64,000 bases of DNA from the NCBI GenBank assembly GCA_020052615.1, contig JAGVOT010000052.1, positions 1-64,000 of the forward strand, written 5' to 3'. The stretch comes from Nitrospirota bacterium (GTDB taxonomy: Bacteria > Nitrospirota > UBA9217). Numbering within the stretch: the stretch's first letter is position 1; each line of letters opens with the position of its first letter. The position numbers and the translations under genes are program-made. Below the pieces are notes generated by a model. It ran no database searches and was not told where the DNA came from. It saw only the letters and a list, made by a program, of their open reading frames with translations. Of this stretch, positions 36,480 through 45,630 are shown in pieces.

Positions 36480-36542
36480 CAAAACCCTCCGTGGAGCGGG
36501 ACCAAAACCGGCACCCCGCGCTGCACAATTATTTTTGCAATC

Positions 36543-37490
36543 TTATACTAACGTATCTGGAATTTCAATGGTTTTCTTTACCTGCGCAGCAATTTCGCCT
36601 GCTTTTTCCAGCCCCGTGATGTCCACCCATCGGGCATCGGGCTCCCGCCGGAACCAGGTGAACTGTCGCTTCGCGAAACGCTTCGTGTCGCGTTTCAGCA
36701 GCTCAATGGTCTCCTCAAGGGAAGCCTTGTTGCTGAAATAATCAATAAAATGGCTGTAGCCCAGGGCCTGCATGGAGACAAGGTCGCTGGTGTATCCCTT
36801 GAGCATCAGCATCTTCACCTCATGCTCGAGCCCCTGCTCAATCATCTGGTCCACGCGCCGCTCGATGCGGGAATAGAGCTCCGACCTGCTGCGCACCAGA
36901 AAAAGGAGCTTGAAATCATGGGTTTTATCCTTGAAGGAATGGGCCTTCTGAAGATCGGACATCTTCCGGTCCCTGAGATAGTACACCTCCAGCGACCTGA
37001 CCGTGCGTCTGAGATCGTTGGGGTGGATCTTGATGGCCGATTCGGGATCGAGACGGGCCAGGTCCGCGTAGAGCGTCCCTTCACCGTTCTCCATCTCCTT
37101 CCGCAGCAGCTGCTCACGAAGCTCCATATCCGCCGGCGGGCCGTGGAAGAGCCCTCGCATGAGCGCCCGAATGTACAATCCCGTCCCGCCGACCACGATG
37201 GGCGTGCCGCCGCTCTGCAGTATCCCGTCGATGGCGCTCCGCGCGTCCCGCAGGTAATCCCCCACGCTGTAGGGCTGTGCCGGGTCCGCGGTATCGATCA
37301 GGTGATGATAGACAAGCCTGCGCTGCTCCGGTGCAGGCTTCGCTGTTCCGATGTCCATGCCCCGGTAGACCTGCATGGAGTCGGCGCTTACGATCTCGGC
37401 CCCCCATTCCTGTGCAAGCAGGATGGATGCGTCCGTCTTGCCGACGGCGGTGGGACCGGAAATGATGAGAATGGGTTTTGGGGAGGACAT
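36543..37490 (-). CDS. miaA: tRNA dimethylallyltransferase
   Basis: Transfers a dimethylallyl group to A37 of tRNAs reading UNN codons. The P-loop GPTAVGKT is at residues 12-19. SADSMQVYRGMDIGTAKP, the DVHHHLID equivalent (VYHHLID), VGGTGLYIRAL and the tRNA-binding QTWFR counterpart (QFTWFRRE) are present. Length 315 aa. Followed by hfq after 63 bases. Confidence 0.96.
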   Translation of the reverse strand: MSSPKPILIISGPTAVGKTDASILLAQEWGAEIVSADSMQVYRGMDIGTAKPAPEQRRLVYHHLIDTADPAQPYSVGDYLRDARSAIDGILQSGGTPIVVGGTGLYIRALMRGLFHGPPADMELREQLLRKEMENGEGTLYADLARLDPESAIKIHPNDLRRTVRSLEVYYLRDRKMSDLQKAHSFKDKTHDFKLLFLVRSRSELYSRIERRVDQMIEQGLEHEVKMLMLKGYTSDLVSMQALGYSHFIDYFSNKASLEETIELLKRDTKRFAKRQFTWFRREPDARWVDITGLEKAGEIAAQVKKTIEIPDTLV

Positions 37491-37517
37491 GAAATAAATG
37501 GCGATCGCAGGTAATAT

Positions 37518-38189
37518 CTATTGTTTTACATCCATATGGATCGAATGACCGATAAATAATTCGACATGCTCGTCGTCGAGTTGTCTGACGGAAACCGGAT
37601 TCTCAAGTCCTTCGACCTTGAGCGAAATCGCTGCGCCTGGCTCAAAGGCATCCTTTGCTTTCTTCACTGCATCGGCGATCATCTTGATAAGCTGGTCACG
37701 ATGCTGCTCCGGATTTTTGACCGCGATCCTGATCTGTCCTATGCTTGATTTTGATTTTCCAGGAAGCGTTAAGGCTTTAACAAAACGCTGCATTGAAGCA
37801 GCGCATGAATAAAGAGTATCCCCGGTGCCAAGGGTCGCGAGGAGATTAAGTTGCGCCTGAGAATAACTTTGATATGATGAGCTTGCGATCTTTGATTTCG
37901 GCTCGGACGAAAGATATACCGGCCCGGCGTAAATATCGATCTTTTGATCTCCCTTTGCTGCACTCCTCACAACCTTAATGGCTTGATTAAGTTCTTCATA
38001 CTGTTTTTCAGGATCTCGCTCTTCACTGCTGATAGTCAGTGACAGAGATACATAGTCAGCCCTTTGGGTTAGCTTGGTAGCTACGGTGTCCGGTGTAGCT
38101 AGTGCAAACACAATGACCGGCGTCTTGCCGGCAGCCACTGCCGTTGAGACGCAGCAAAGCGAAAGGATAAGAGCAGTGATAATCCGCAT
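37518..38189 (-). CDS. Secreted protein, possibly SIMPL-domain
   Basis: Periplasmic protein of 223 aa with a signal peptide cleaved near residue 19 (STAVAAG). The mature part resembles the SIMPL (DUF541) arrangement: a strand-rich start (ADYVSLSLTISSEERDPEKQ), a long helix with KVVRSAAK, and a C-terminal AVKNPEQHRDQLIKMIADAV. The match is by pattern only. The family's function is poorly known. A strong ribosome site (gaggagg) precedes ATG 38189, and it is close behind the TerC gene. Confidence 0.68.
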   Translation of the reverse strand: MRIITALILSLCCVSTAVAAGKTPVIVFALATPDTVATKLTQRADYVSLSLTISSEERDPEKQYEELNQAIKVVRSAAKGDQKIDIYAGPVYLSSEPKSKIASSSYQSYSQAQLNLLATLGTGDTLYSCAASMQRFVKALTLPGKSKSSIGQIRIAVKNPEQHRDQLIKMIADAVKKAKDAFEPGAAISLKVEGLENPVSVRQLDDEHVELFIGHSIHMDVKQ

Positions 38190-38207
38190 GCAACCTCCTC
38201 GTTTCAT

Positions 38208-38963
38208 CTAGTTTCCGCTGGTGGTATCCCCTTCAATTGTCTTGTGCAGCTTTACGGGCTTCGCCTTTTTCCGTATTCTGATGTTCAGCATCTCCACCAC
38301 CGTCGAGAACGCCATGGCGAAATAAATGTAGCCGCGCGGCACATGCCAGTCGAAGCCTTCCGCAATGAGCGCGACGCCGATCACGACAAGGAAGCTGAGC
38401 GCCAGGACCTTGATCGTCGGATGCCGGTCCACGAACTCGCCGATGGCCTTCGAGGCGAACATCATGACGCCGACCGCCGCGATGATCGCGATGATCATCA
38501 CCGCCACGTCGTTGGCAAGCCCAACCGCGGTGATCACCGAATCGAGCGAAAAGATGATATCGATGAGCGCGATCTGGGCGATGGTAGCCGCGAATCCCGC
38601 AAAGGCCTTCGCGGTCCGCTCCTCCCCCGCCCCTTCGAGGCTCTCATGGATCTCCATGGTGCTTTTCCAGAGCAGGAATAGCCCGCCGCCGATCAGGATC
38701 AGGTCCCGACCCGAGATATCCGTGCCCTTCACCACGAACAACGGCTCCGTCAACCGCATCACCCAGGTGATGGACAGGAGCAGCAAAATGCGCGTCACCA
38801 TGGCGAATCCGAGGCCCAGGACCCGTCCTTTGTGCCGTTGACGCTCCGGCAGCCTGCCTACCAGGATCGAGATGAAGATGATGTTGTCGATCCCGAGAAC
38901 GATCTCAAGCGCTGTGAGCGTCAACAACGCGATCCACGCCTCAGGGTTGGTCAACCAGTCCAT
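38208..38963 (-). CDS. TerC-family integral membrane protein
   Basis: Multi-span membrane protein of 251 aa with seven hydrophobic helices. The two inverted TerC signatures with membrane aspartates are clear: LEIVLGIDNIIFI near residue 20 and IFSLDSVITAVG near 137. The family includes manganese exporters and proteins linked to tellurite resistance. The substrate here is likely a divalent metal such as manganese, by family knowledge. No yybP-ykoY-like riboswitch is evident in the 67-base gap to mutL. Confidence 0.88.
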   Translation of the reverse strand: MDWLTNPEAWIALLTLTALEIVLGIDNIIFISILVGRLPERQRHKGRVLGLGFAMVTRILLLLSITWVMRLTEPLFVVKGTDISGRDLILIGGGLFLLWKSTMEIHESLEGAGEERTAKAFAGFAATIAQIALIDIIFSLDSVITAVGLANDVAVMIIAIIAAVGVMMFASKAIGEFVDRHPTIKVLALSFLVVIGVALIAEGFDWHVPRGYIYFAMAFSTVVEMLNIRIRKKAKPVKLHKTIEGDTTSGN

Positions 38964-39030
38964 AAGGGCTCCTCACTTTTCGGGTAATAAGTTCCTTCAT
39001 CCGTGAATACGGGATAAGGTAGACTTTCAG

Positions 39031-40806
39031 TTACAGACGTTTGAACATCCGCTTGATCTCATCCATGGAGAACCGCACCACGGTCGGTCTTCCGTGGGGG
39101 CAGGAATGAGGCATGCGGCAGGTGAAGAGATCATGGATCAATCCCTCCATCTCCCGGAGGGTCATCCTGCGGTGAACCTTGATGGCCGGATGGCATGCCA
39201 TGACGGAAAGGACCTCGTCGCGGAGCGCGTCCATTTTGCCGCTCCTGCCGTGGACCTTGAGCTCATCAACGATGTCCATCAAGAGCTGCCGGTAGTCCCC
39301 TCCAGTCATGAGCGCGGGCACCCCTTTGATGACGAAGGACCCGCCGCCGAACTCTTCTACTAGGAAGCCGAACTTCTGCAGTTCCGGAAGGTATTCCTCC
39401 AGCAGTCCCTGCTCTGCGCGGCCGAGTTCCAGCTGCATCGGGATCAGCAGGTCCTGGACCGGCATGTTCCCGTCCGTCAACCGGTCCTGGAGCTTCTCGA
39501 ACAGCACCCGCTCGTGCGCCGCATGCTGGTCGATGAGCGCCATGCCGTCGTTCGACTGGGCTACAATAAACGAATCATGCACCTGGGCAATCGGGTAAAG
39601 CAGTGCGGAACGCGGAGTGCGGGGTGCGGAGTGAGAATCAAAAGACAAGGACCCGGATTCTGAAGAAATGGATACGTCAGAATCCTTGGATCGAAATGAC
39701 GTTTTTGGATGTTCCCCATATAATTCCGCACGACCCACTCCGCACTCCGCACTTTTCAGATAATCACTGACAGCTTCCCTTACGCTGTCAGTGTTCACTG
39801 CGGAAGAGAATGCACCGCCGGTGCGGAGGGCCTCCCGGATCACGTCACGGACGAGATCATGGATCTGGGACTGGTTCCGGAACCGCACTTCGGCCTTCGC
39901 GGGGTGGACGTTCACGTCGACCAGGGCAGGGTCCAGATCGATGAAGATGAACCCGGCGGGATGGCGGTCGCGCATGATGAGGCCGGCGAACGCGGCGTAC
40001 AAGGCGTGGGACAGCGTGGCGTTCTTCACATACCTGCCGTTGACGTAGAACTCCTGGTAGGACCGGTCGCCCCGGTCATGGTTCGGCTTGGAGACCAGCC
40101 CATGGACCCGGACATTGTCCCTGCCTCCGCTGATTTCCAGAAGACCGTCCGACAACTCGCTGCCGTTGATCTGGAACGCCCGCTCACCGATGCTGCCGGA
40201 CACGGGAAGGTCAAGCACGATGCTCCTGCCGTGCGTAAGTTTGAAGCGGACATCGGGGCGGGCCATGGCCTGGTGGGATACGGCTGCGATGATGTGCGAC
40301 AGCTCGGTCGAAGCGCTTTTCAGGAACTTGAGACGGGCGGGGGTATTGTAGAACAGGTGGTTCACCTCGAGCGAGGTCCCCCGGGGCGCCGCGGAATCGG
40401 CGATGATCCTGACCGTTCCGCCCTCGATCTCAACGATGGTCCCGGAGCCTGCACCCTTCTGCGCTGTCACCATCGTCACCTGCGCTACGGACGCGATGCT
40501 CGCCAGGGCCTCTCCGCGGAATCCCATGGTCCGGATCGTCTCAAGGTCGGCCTCTGATGCGATCTTGCTTGTCGCGTGGCGCTCGAAGGCGGTCCGGGCG
40601 TCCTCGCGGGACATGCCGCTGCCGTTGTCCACGACGCGGATCTGACGCTTGCCGGACTGCTCGACATTGACAACGATCTCAGTAGCGCCCGCGTCGATGG
40701 CGTTCTCGATGAGCTCCTTCACAACGGACGCGGGACGTTCCACCACCTCGCCGGCGGCGATCTTGTTGATGAGGTTGTCAGGAAGGATCTTGATTACCGG
40801 AGGCAT
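39031..40806 (-). CDS. mutL: DNA mismatch repair protein MutL
   Basis: Mismatch-repair coordinator of 591 aa. The GHKL ATPase half is complete: VKELIENAIDAGA, DNGSGM near 60-65, ATSKI and GFRGEA at 95-100. The C-terminal half has the latent-endonuclease motifs DQHAAHERVLFE (426-437), ACHPAIKV and CPHGRP, so it should nick DNA as in bacteria lacking MutH. The linker at residues 351-404 is Ser/Arg-rich and is encoded entirely by a pair of inverted word repeats that elsewhere lie between genes. The reading frame passes through intact. Confidence 0.95.
   Translation of the reverse strand: MPPVIKILPDNLINKIAAGEVVERPASVVKELIENAIDAGATEIVVNVEQSGKRQIRVVDNGSGMSREDARTAFERHATSKIASEADLETIRTMGFRGEALASIASVAQVTMVTAQKGAGSGTIVEIEGGTVRIIADSAAPRGTSLEVNHLFYNTPARLKFLKSASTELSHIIAAVSHQAMARPDVRFKLTHGRSIVLDLPVSGSIGERAFQINGSELSDGLLEISGGRDNVRVHGLVSKPNHDRGDRSYQEFYVNGRYVKNATLSHALYAAFAGLIMRDRHPAGFIFIDLDPALVDVNVHPAKAEVRFRNQSQIHDLVRDVIREALRTGGAFSSAVNTDSVREAVSDYLKSAECGVGRAELYGEHPKTSFRSKDSDVSISSESGSLSFDSHSAPRTPRSALLYPIAQVHDSFIVAQSNDGMALIDQHAAHERVLFEKLQDRLTDGNMPVQDLLIPMQLELGRAEQGLLEEYLPELQKFGFLVEEFGGGSFVIKGVPALMTGGDYRQLLMDIVDELKVHGRSGKMDALRDEVLSVMACHPAIKVHRRMTLREMEGLIHDLFTCRMPHSCPHGRPTVVRFSMDEIKRMFKRL
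39602..39756. repeat. Inverted word-repeat pair inside mutL
   Basis: The left arm is gcggaacgcggagtgcgggg-like (39602-39634) and the right arm is ccactccgcactccgcactt-like (39724-39756). It is the same family as the intergenic elements at 22251, 50269 and 54194, here in frame within the MutL linker. Confidence 0.75.
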
Positions 40807-40815
40807 AATAAGAAC

Positions 40816-40900
40816 GGTTTAACCACGGATAAACACGGACGGACACAGATAAATAAAGCTTACAGTTTTGTTATCTTGAAACCGTGTTCATCAGCGGTTA
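40816..40900. repeat. Hairpin element upstream of mutL
   Basis: taaccacggataaacacgg-type words (40819-40850) are mirrored by ccgtgttcatcagcggtta (40882-40900). It fills the gap between mutL and the M16 peptidase gene. Confidence 0.65.
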
Positions 40901-40906
40901 CATCAA

Positions 40907-42256
40907 TCAGTACTTGAGTTTGATTTTTTCCTGGTTCCCCAGCACTACGATGGCCATGCGGTCCGGATCGATATACTTCTTCGCCACTCCGAGGATGTCC
41001 TCGCGGGTCACCGCGTTGATCAAGCCCGGATATTTCTGGGGATAATCAAGCCCGAGGTTGTAGATCTCGATGGCCGTGAGCATGCCCGCGATCTTTGCGT
41101 ACGTGTCCATGCGCAGAGGGAAGCTCCCGGTCAGATATGCCTTGGCATCGGCAAGTTCCTTCTCAGATACAAGTTCGGTCCTGATGCGCTTCAATTCCTT
41201 GAAGATCTCGTCGATGGACTCGTTGGCGGACTCGTTCTTGGTCTGCATCCAGACCCGGAAGGAACCGGGGTCCTTCTGCGCAGAGAACGAACTGTGAACG
41301 TCGTAGGCAAGGCCGCGATTATCGCGGATATTGTCCATGAGCCGTGACGAGAACCCTCCCCCGCCCAGAATATAGTTCATGATCAACACGGCGTAGTAAT
41401 CAGGGTTTTCCCGGCTGATACCCAGATGGCCCATGGCAATGTTCGCCTGGGTGATGTTCTTGTCGAGTTTCTTGACGACGACCGAGCCGAGCACCGGCGG
41501 TTTTTCACGCACGATGTCCGCCCGCTCAGCGTTCTTCCCTCCCTTGAACTTTTCGTTCAGGAGGGACACGATCTCCTGCTCCCTCACATCCCCCACCACC
41601 GCGATGATGACGTCGTTGCGACCGTACCGTCGCGAGTAGAAATCAAGCACATCCTGCCGTACAAGCTTGGGCAGGTATGCGGCAACATCGTCGTTCGTCT
41701 TGCCATAGGGGTGATTGCCGAACACTGCTTTGGTGAACGCCTCGCCGGCAATGACCGCCGGCTCTTCCTTTTGCTGCCGGATCGCGGCCAGCGTTTCCTT
41801 GACCTTGCGGTCGATCTCCTGCTGGTCGAAGGCCGGATGCATCAGCACGTCGGACAGAAGGTCGAATCCTGTCCTGAGGTCCTTCTTGAGAACGCGAAGG
41901 CTTGCGGAGGCATAGTCATCGCCGCCGGAGACCGAGAGCGAACCGCCGATGAAATCGATCTCCCTGCTGATCTGGTTCGCCGTGCGCTTCGTCGTCCCCT
42001 GGGTAAGGAGCGACGCCGTAAGTGAAGCGAGGCCGGGTTTATCCCCCGGCTCCGCAACGCTGCCTGCCTTGATGGCCATGCTCACGGTCACCATGGGGAT
42101 CGCATGTTTTTCCGAAAGGAGCAGCACCATTCCATTCTTGAGCACAATGCGCTTTCCTATGGATTCGGCGGTCGTTGCCGTGATCGGCATGCAGACCAGC
42201 GTGATCGCAGAAACAAGCAGGAAAAACGATTTTATGATCTTTTTTTCATTCAGCAT
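40907..42256 (-). CDS. M16-family peptidase homologue, inactive subunit
   Basis: Exported protein of 449 aa with an N-terminal signal (SAITLVCMPITATTAES). Two M16 domains are recognisable, but the zinc motif HxxEH is absent: the matching region reads GLASLTASLLTQGT. The C-terminal arginine/tyrosine substrate motif is kept (GGGGFSSRLMDNIRDNRGLAY). It should be the non-catalytic partner of the active M16 protease encoded just upstream (42320). Together they probably form a periplasmic heterodimer degrading small proteins or peptides. Confidence 0.87.
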   Translation of the reverse strand: MLNEKKIIKSFFLLVSAITLVCMPITATTAESIGKRIVLKNGMVLLLSEKHAIPMVTVSMAIKAGSVAEPGDKPGLASLTASLLTQGTTKRTANQISREIDFIGGSLSVSGGDDYASASLRVLKKDLRTGFDLLSDVLMHPAFDQQEIDRKVKETLAAIRQQKEEPAVIAGEAFTKAVFGNHPYGKTNDDVAAYLPKLVRQDVLDFYSRRYGRNDVIIAVVGDVREQEIVSLLNEKFKGGKNAERADIVREKPPVLGSVVVKKLDKNITQANIAMGHLGISRENPDYYAVLIMNYILGGGGFSSRLMDNIRDNRGLAYDVHSSFSAQKDPGSFRVWMQTKNESANESIDEIFKELKRIRTELVSEKELADAKAYLTGSFPLRMDTYAKIAGMLTAIEIYNLGLDYPQKYPGLINAVTREDILGVAKKYIDPDRMAIVVLGNQEKIKLKY

Positions 42257-42327
42257 TCAGCACTCCGCATTTCCTATTTTTTGTATTTTCGCGTTTCCCC
42301 GTCGCGTGGAAACGCCTACTTATTGCC
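42257..42327. repeat. Word repeats between the two M16 genes
   Basis: The region starts with cagcattcagcactccgcat-type words (from 42251) and ends in gtggaaacgcctacttattg, a copy of the core seen near 29166 and 35183. The stop codon of the upstream peptidase lies inside the second repeat. Confidence 0.6.
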
Positions 42328-43660
42328 CCGCGTCTCCGCCTGATTGTTTTTTTACCGGCACCAGAAGGCCCACCGTGCGATTATCTTCGGTGAAATAGGT
42401 CTTCGCGACCCGCTGCACATCTTCCTTCTTGACCGCCCGGATGCCGTCAAGATACTGGCCGAAAAGCTTCCAGTTCGCCACGGTCTCATACTGGCCCAGG
42501 AGCATGGCCTGGTAGAACACCGAGTCCTGGCTCATGATGAAGCCTGCCTCCGCCTGGTTCTTCGCCTTCTGCAGTTCTTCATCGGTCACCGGTTCGGTTT
42601 TGAGCCGTTCGATCTCGCCATAGATCGCCTTTTCCACTTCCTCCGTGCTCTTGCCCGGCATGACGCCCGCGTAGACATAGAACAGATGAGGATCAGCGGA
42701 AACGTCATCATAGTCGCCGCCCGCGTACAGCGCGATCTGCTTGTCGTAAATGAGGCTTTTGTAGAGACGCGAACTCTTGCCGGACGAAAGAATGCCCTGC
42801 AGGACGTTCAAGGCGTAGGCATCGGGATGCATGATGGTCGGCACTTTATATCCCGCGAAGATCGCCGGAAGCTCCGCTTCCTGTTTCACGACGACCCGTT
42901 TTTCACCTCTCTGTTTCGGCTCCACGGCTCCAACCTTCGGCACCTCCGGCCCCCGGGGAATATTCCCGAAATGCTTCTGCACGAGGGGCAGCACCTTCTT
43001 CGCGTCGAAGTCCCCTACGATCACGATGGTAGCGTTGTTCGGCGCATAGTAGGTCCGGTAATGCTGATACAGGTCGTCCCGCGTCAGGTTCCCCAGGTCC
43101 GCCATCCAGCCGATCACCGGCCACTGGTAGGGATGCGCGGCAAAGGCTGTCGCCATCATCTGCTCGACCATGGTATTGGTCGGGTCGTCCTCGTAGCGCA
43201 TGCGGCGCTCTTCTTTCACTACGTCGCGTTCGGAAAGGAAATCCTTCGGATCCAGGAGAAGGTTCTGCATTCGATCCGATTCCAGCTCCATGGCGATCTC
43301 GAGGCGGTCGGCGGCAAAATTCTCGAAATAGGCGGTGTAATCCTTGCTCGTGAACGCATTATCATTGCCGCCGTTGCGCTGGACGATCTGCGAGAACTGT
43401 TTGGGGCCATAGTTCTTCGAGCCTTTGAACATCATGTGTTCCAGCACGTGCGACATGCCCGTCTTGCCCAGCCGCTCGTTCCTGGCCCCGACACGATACC
43501 AGATCTGGAATGTCACCACGGGAGACTTGTGCTCTTCCTTGAGCAGTACCTTCAGCCCGTTCGGCAGTATCGTCTCAGAGACCTTCAGTTCCTGGCCCGG
43601 CGCCGCTGATGCAAAGAGCGCCAGCATTACCATAACTGTTATTTTTTTCAATAGCTTCAT
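42320..43660 (-). CDS. M16-family zinc peptidase, active subunit
   Basis: Periplasmic zinc metalloprotease of 446 aa with a signal peptide (LALFASAAPGQ). The inverted zinc motif HxxEH is present in SHVLEHMMFKG near residue 71, with the downstream Glu in the ERDVVKEERR helix. The second domain carries SSGKSSRLYKSL. Partner of the inactive homologue at 40907. The C-terminal residues (KKQSGGDAGQ) are encoded partly by a repeat. Confidence 0.9.
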   Translation of the reverse strand: MKLLKKITVMVMLALFASAAPGQELKVSETILPNGLKVLLKEEHKSPVVTFQIWYRVGARNERLGKTGMSHVLEHMMFKGSKNYGPKQFSQIVQRNGGNDNAFTSKDYTAYFENFAADRLEIAMELESDRMQNLLLDPKDFLSERDVVKEERRMRYEDDPTNTMVEQMMATAFAAHPYQWPVIGWMADLGNLTRDDLYQHYRTYYAPNNATIVIVGDFDAKKVLPLVQKHFGNIPRGPEVPKVGAVEPKQRGEKRVVVKQEAELPAIFAGYKVPTIMHPDAYALNVLQGILSSGKSSRLYKSLIYDKQIALYAGGDYDDVSADPHLFYVYAGVMPGKSTEEVEKAIYGEIERLKTEPVTDEELQKAKNQAEAGFIMSQDSVFYQAMLLGQYETVANWKLFGQYLDGIRAVKKEDVQRVAKTYFTEDNRTVGLLVPVKKQSGGDAGQ

Positions 43661-43710
43661 AACTGTTCACTCCGTTCTTTCATTCTGCGATCCGCATTAT
43701 GTATTTCGCA

Positions 43711-44166
43711 TTATTTTACACCCGTGTGTCCGAATCCGCCACTGCCCCGACGGGTTTCGGCCAGTCCGCTGACCACCGAAAACGATGCTTTTGCAAGCTT
43801 CGCGAAGATCAGCTGCGCGATGCGATCGCCTCGGTTGATGGTAAATGGTCGATCGCTGAAATTGAACAGGATGATGCCGATCTCACCCCGGTAGTCGGCG
43901 TCGATGGTCCCCGGGCCGTTCAGCATTCCGATTCCGTGTTTCAACGCGAGGCCGCTGCGGGGCCGGACCTGTCCTTCGTATCCCTCGGGAATGGCGACGG
44001 CAATGCCCGTCGGAACGAGCTTCCACTGGCCCGGTCCGATGAGCAGGTCGACCTCCACAGCGGCATAGAGATCGACACCTGCAGAATGCTCGGTCTGATA
44101 ATGAGGGACCGGGATCCCCGAGGAATTTCCGAGCGGCAGTATTTCGACCAGCACATGATCAGACAT
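43711..44166 (-). CDS. dut: dUTP diphosphatase
   Basis: Hydrolyses dUTP to dUMP, keeping uracil out of DNA. The trimeric dUTPase of 151 aa has motif 1 HSAGVDLYA, motif 2 RPRSGLAL, motif 3 GTIDADYRGEI, motif 4 RGDRIAQLIF and motif 5 RGSGGFGHTG. Motif 5 has His instead of the usual Ser after GFG, a tolerated change. It lies downstream of an M16 peptidase gene, an arrangement seen in many deltaproteobacteria. Confidence 0.95.
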   Translation of the reverse strand: MSDHVLVEILPLGNSSGIPVPHYQTEHSAGVDLYAAVEVDLLIGPGQWKLVPTGIAVAIPEGYEGQVRPRSGLALKHGIGMLNGPGTIDADYRGEIGIILFNFSDRPFTINRGDRIAQLIFAKLAKASFSVVSGLAETRRGSGGFGHTGVK

Positions 44167-44250
44167 GGTTTAAATGCAGTATCCAGCAGCGAGGAGCCGG
44201 TATCCAGAATAAAATAGCTCTAAGGGGAATCCCTCTCCCGACTCCTGTTT

Positions 44251-45507
44251 CTATATTTCCAGGACCGAATCGGGTACATCGGCCTTGTTCAACGGTCCCA
44301 GAATACTGAGGGAAAGGCTCTCCCGCGTGAACAGCTGCCGGGCGATCCGCTGGATCTGTTCCGCCGTCACCTTATCAATGGCTTTGATGGTGTCGTCTAC
44401 AGACAGGTATTTGCCGAAATAGATCTCCTGCCGCGCGATCCTGCTCATGTGGCTGTTGCTGCTCTCCAGGGACAGGACCAGGTTCCCCTTGATCTGGTTC
44501 TTCACCCGTGTTTCCTCGGCGGGCGTGATCCCCTCGTCCCGTATCTTTCTCAGTTCCTTGACGATCAGCTCGATGGCCTGCAGGGTGTTGGCGGGGTCCG
44601 TGCCGGCATAGATCGTCAGGAGCCCCGTGTCGCGGTACGCCGTGACATAGGAATAGATGGAATAGGCCAATGCGTTCTGCTCTCGGACCTCCTGAAAGAG
44701 CCGCGAGCTCATGCTGTTCCCCAGGATCGTGTTCAGCGCCATGATGCCGAACCGGTCGTCATGGGTATAGTGCAGGCCTTTGCAGCCGAGGCAGACCTGG
44801 GCCTGTTCGAGCTGTTTCTTCCTGACCGTCACCGCGCGATTGAACTCAGGGGTGGCCTCGTCCTTTGGAATGCCGGGCCGCGAAAGCTTTCCGAAGGCGT
44901 TGTCCAGGAGCTCAATGAGTTTGCCGTGTTCAAAGTTCCCGGCAACGGAGATCACGATCTCCCGGGGGCTGTAATAGTTGTCGATGTAGGTCAGGATATC
45001 GGTATGATTGAGGGACTTGATCGTGTCTTTGGTCCCCAGGATGGGTCGACCCAGGGAATTGTCCACCCAGACCGTTCCGGTGAAAAGCTCATGGATATAG
45101 TCATCGGGGGTGTCCTCGACGCCCTTGATCTCCTCCAGGATGACCTTGCGCTCCTTCTCCACCTCGGCTGGATCGAATTTTGAGCCCAGGAGGATGTCCG
45201 ACAGGATGTCGATCGCCGTCGCCAGATGTTCGTCCAGGACCTTGACGTAATAGGTCGTGTTCTCCTGCGAGGTGAAGGCGTTCATCTCTCCGCCCAGCGA
45301 ATCGATCTCGGTGGCGATATCCTTTGCCTTGCGCTTCTGGGTCCCCTTGAAGAACATGTGCTCGATGAAATGCGAAACGCCGCCGATCTCCTTCGGTTCA
45401 TGCCGGGAGCCGACCTTTACCCAGACGCCGATGGAGAGCGCCCGCGATTTCGGCAGGGTCTCTGACACGACCCGGATCCCGTTCGACAGGGTGTCTTTTC
45501 TATACAT
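44251..45507 (-). CDS. M16-family zinc peptidase (processing-peptidase-like)
   Basis: Cytoplasmic zinc protease of 418 aa, similar to mitochondrial processing peptidase beta and bacterial YmxG/PqqL relatives. There is no signal peptide. The zinc motif is SHFIEHMFFKGT near residue 46, with the distal Glu in EVEKERKVILEEI. The second domain has NSMSSRLFQEVREQNALAYS. It is distinct from the exported pair at 40907-43660. The natural substrate is unknown. Confidence 0.9.
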   Translation of the reverse strand: MYRKDTLSNGIRVVSETLPKSRALSIGVWVKVGSRHEPKEIGGVSHFIEHMFFKGTQKRKAKDIATEIDSLGGEMNAFTSQENTTYYVKVLDEHLATAIDILSDILLGSKFDPAEVEKERKVILEEIKGVEDTPDDYIHELFTGTVWVDNSLGRPILGTKDTIKSLNHTDILTYIDNYYSPREIVISVAGNFEHGKLIELLDNAFGKLSRPGIPKDEATPEFNRAVTVRKKQLEQAQVCLGCKGLHYTHDDRFGIMALNTILGNSMSSRLFQEVREQNALAYSIYSYVTAYRDTGLLTIYAGTDPANTLQAIELIVKELRKIRDEGITPAEETRVKNQIKGNLVLSLESSNSHMSRIARQEIYFGKYLSVDDTIKAIDKVTAEQIQRIARQLFTRESLSLSILGPLNKADVPDSVLEI

Positions 45508-45564
45508 GGATTATCCTATAAACGGCGGTTGCAGCTCCGTGGCTGCGGTGTTTATTCCCACTCT

Positions 45565-45605
45565 GAAAAAACAGCCACAAAGACGGTGCTGCGCATCTTT
45601 GTGGC
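45565..45605 (-). terminator. Terminator after the EF-G-like gene
   Basis: A 10-bp stem (45574-45583 with 45596-45605) around a 12-base loop is followed on the minus strand by TGTTTTTT. It ends the message that starts upstream of the EF-G paralogue. Confidence 0.85.
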
Positions 45606-45630
45606 GTGACCTGCTACAACGGGGGGCCTG

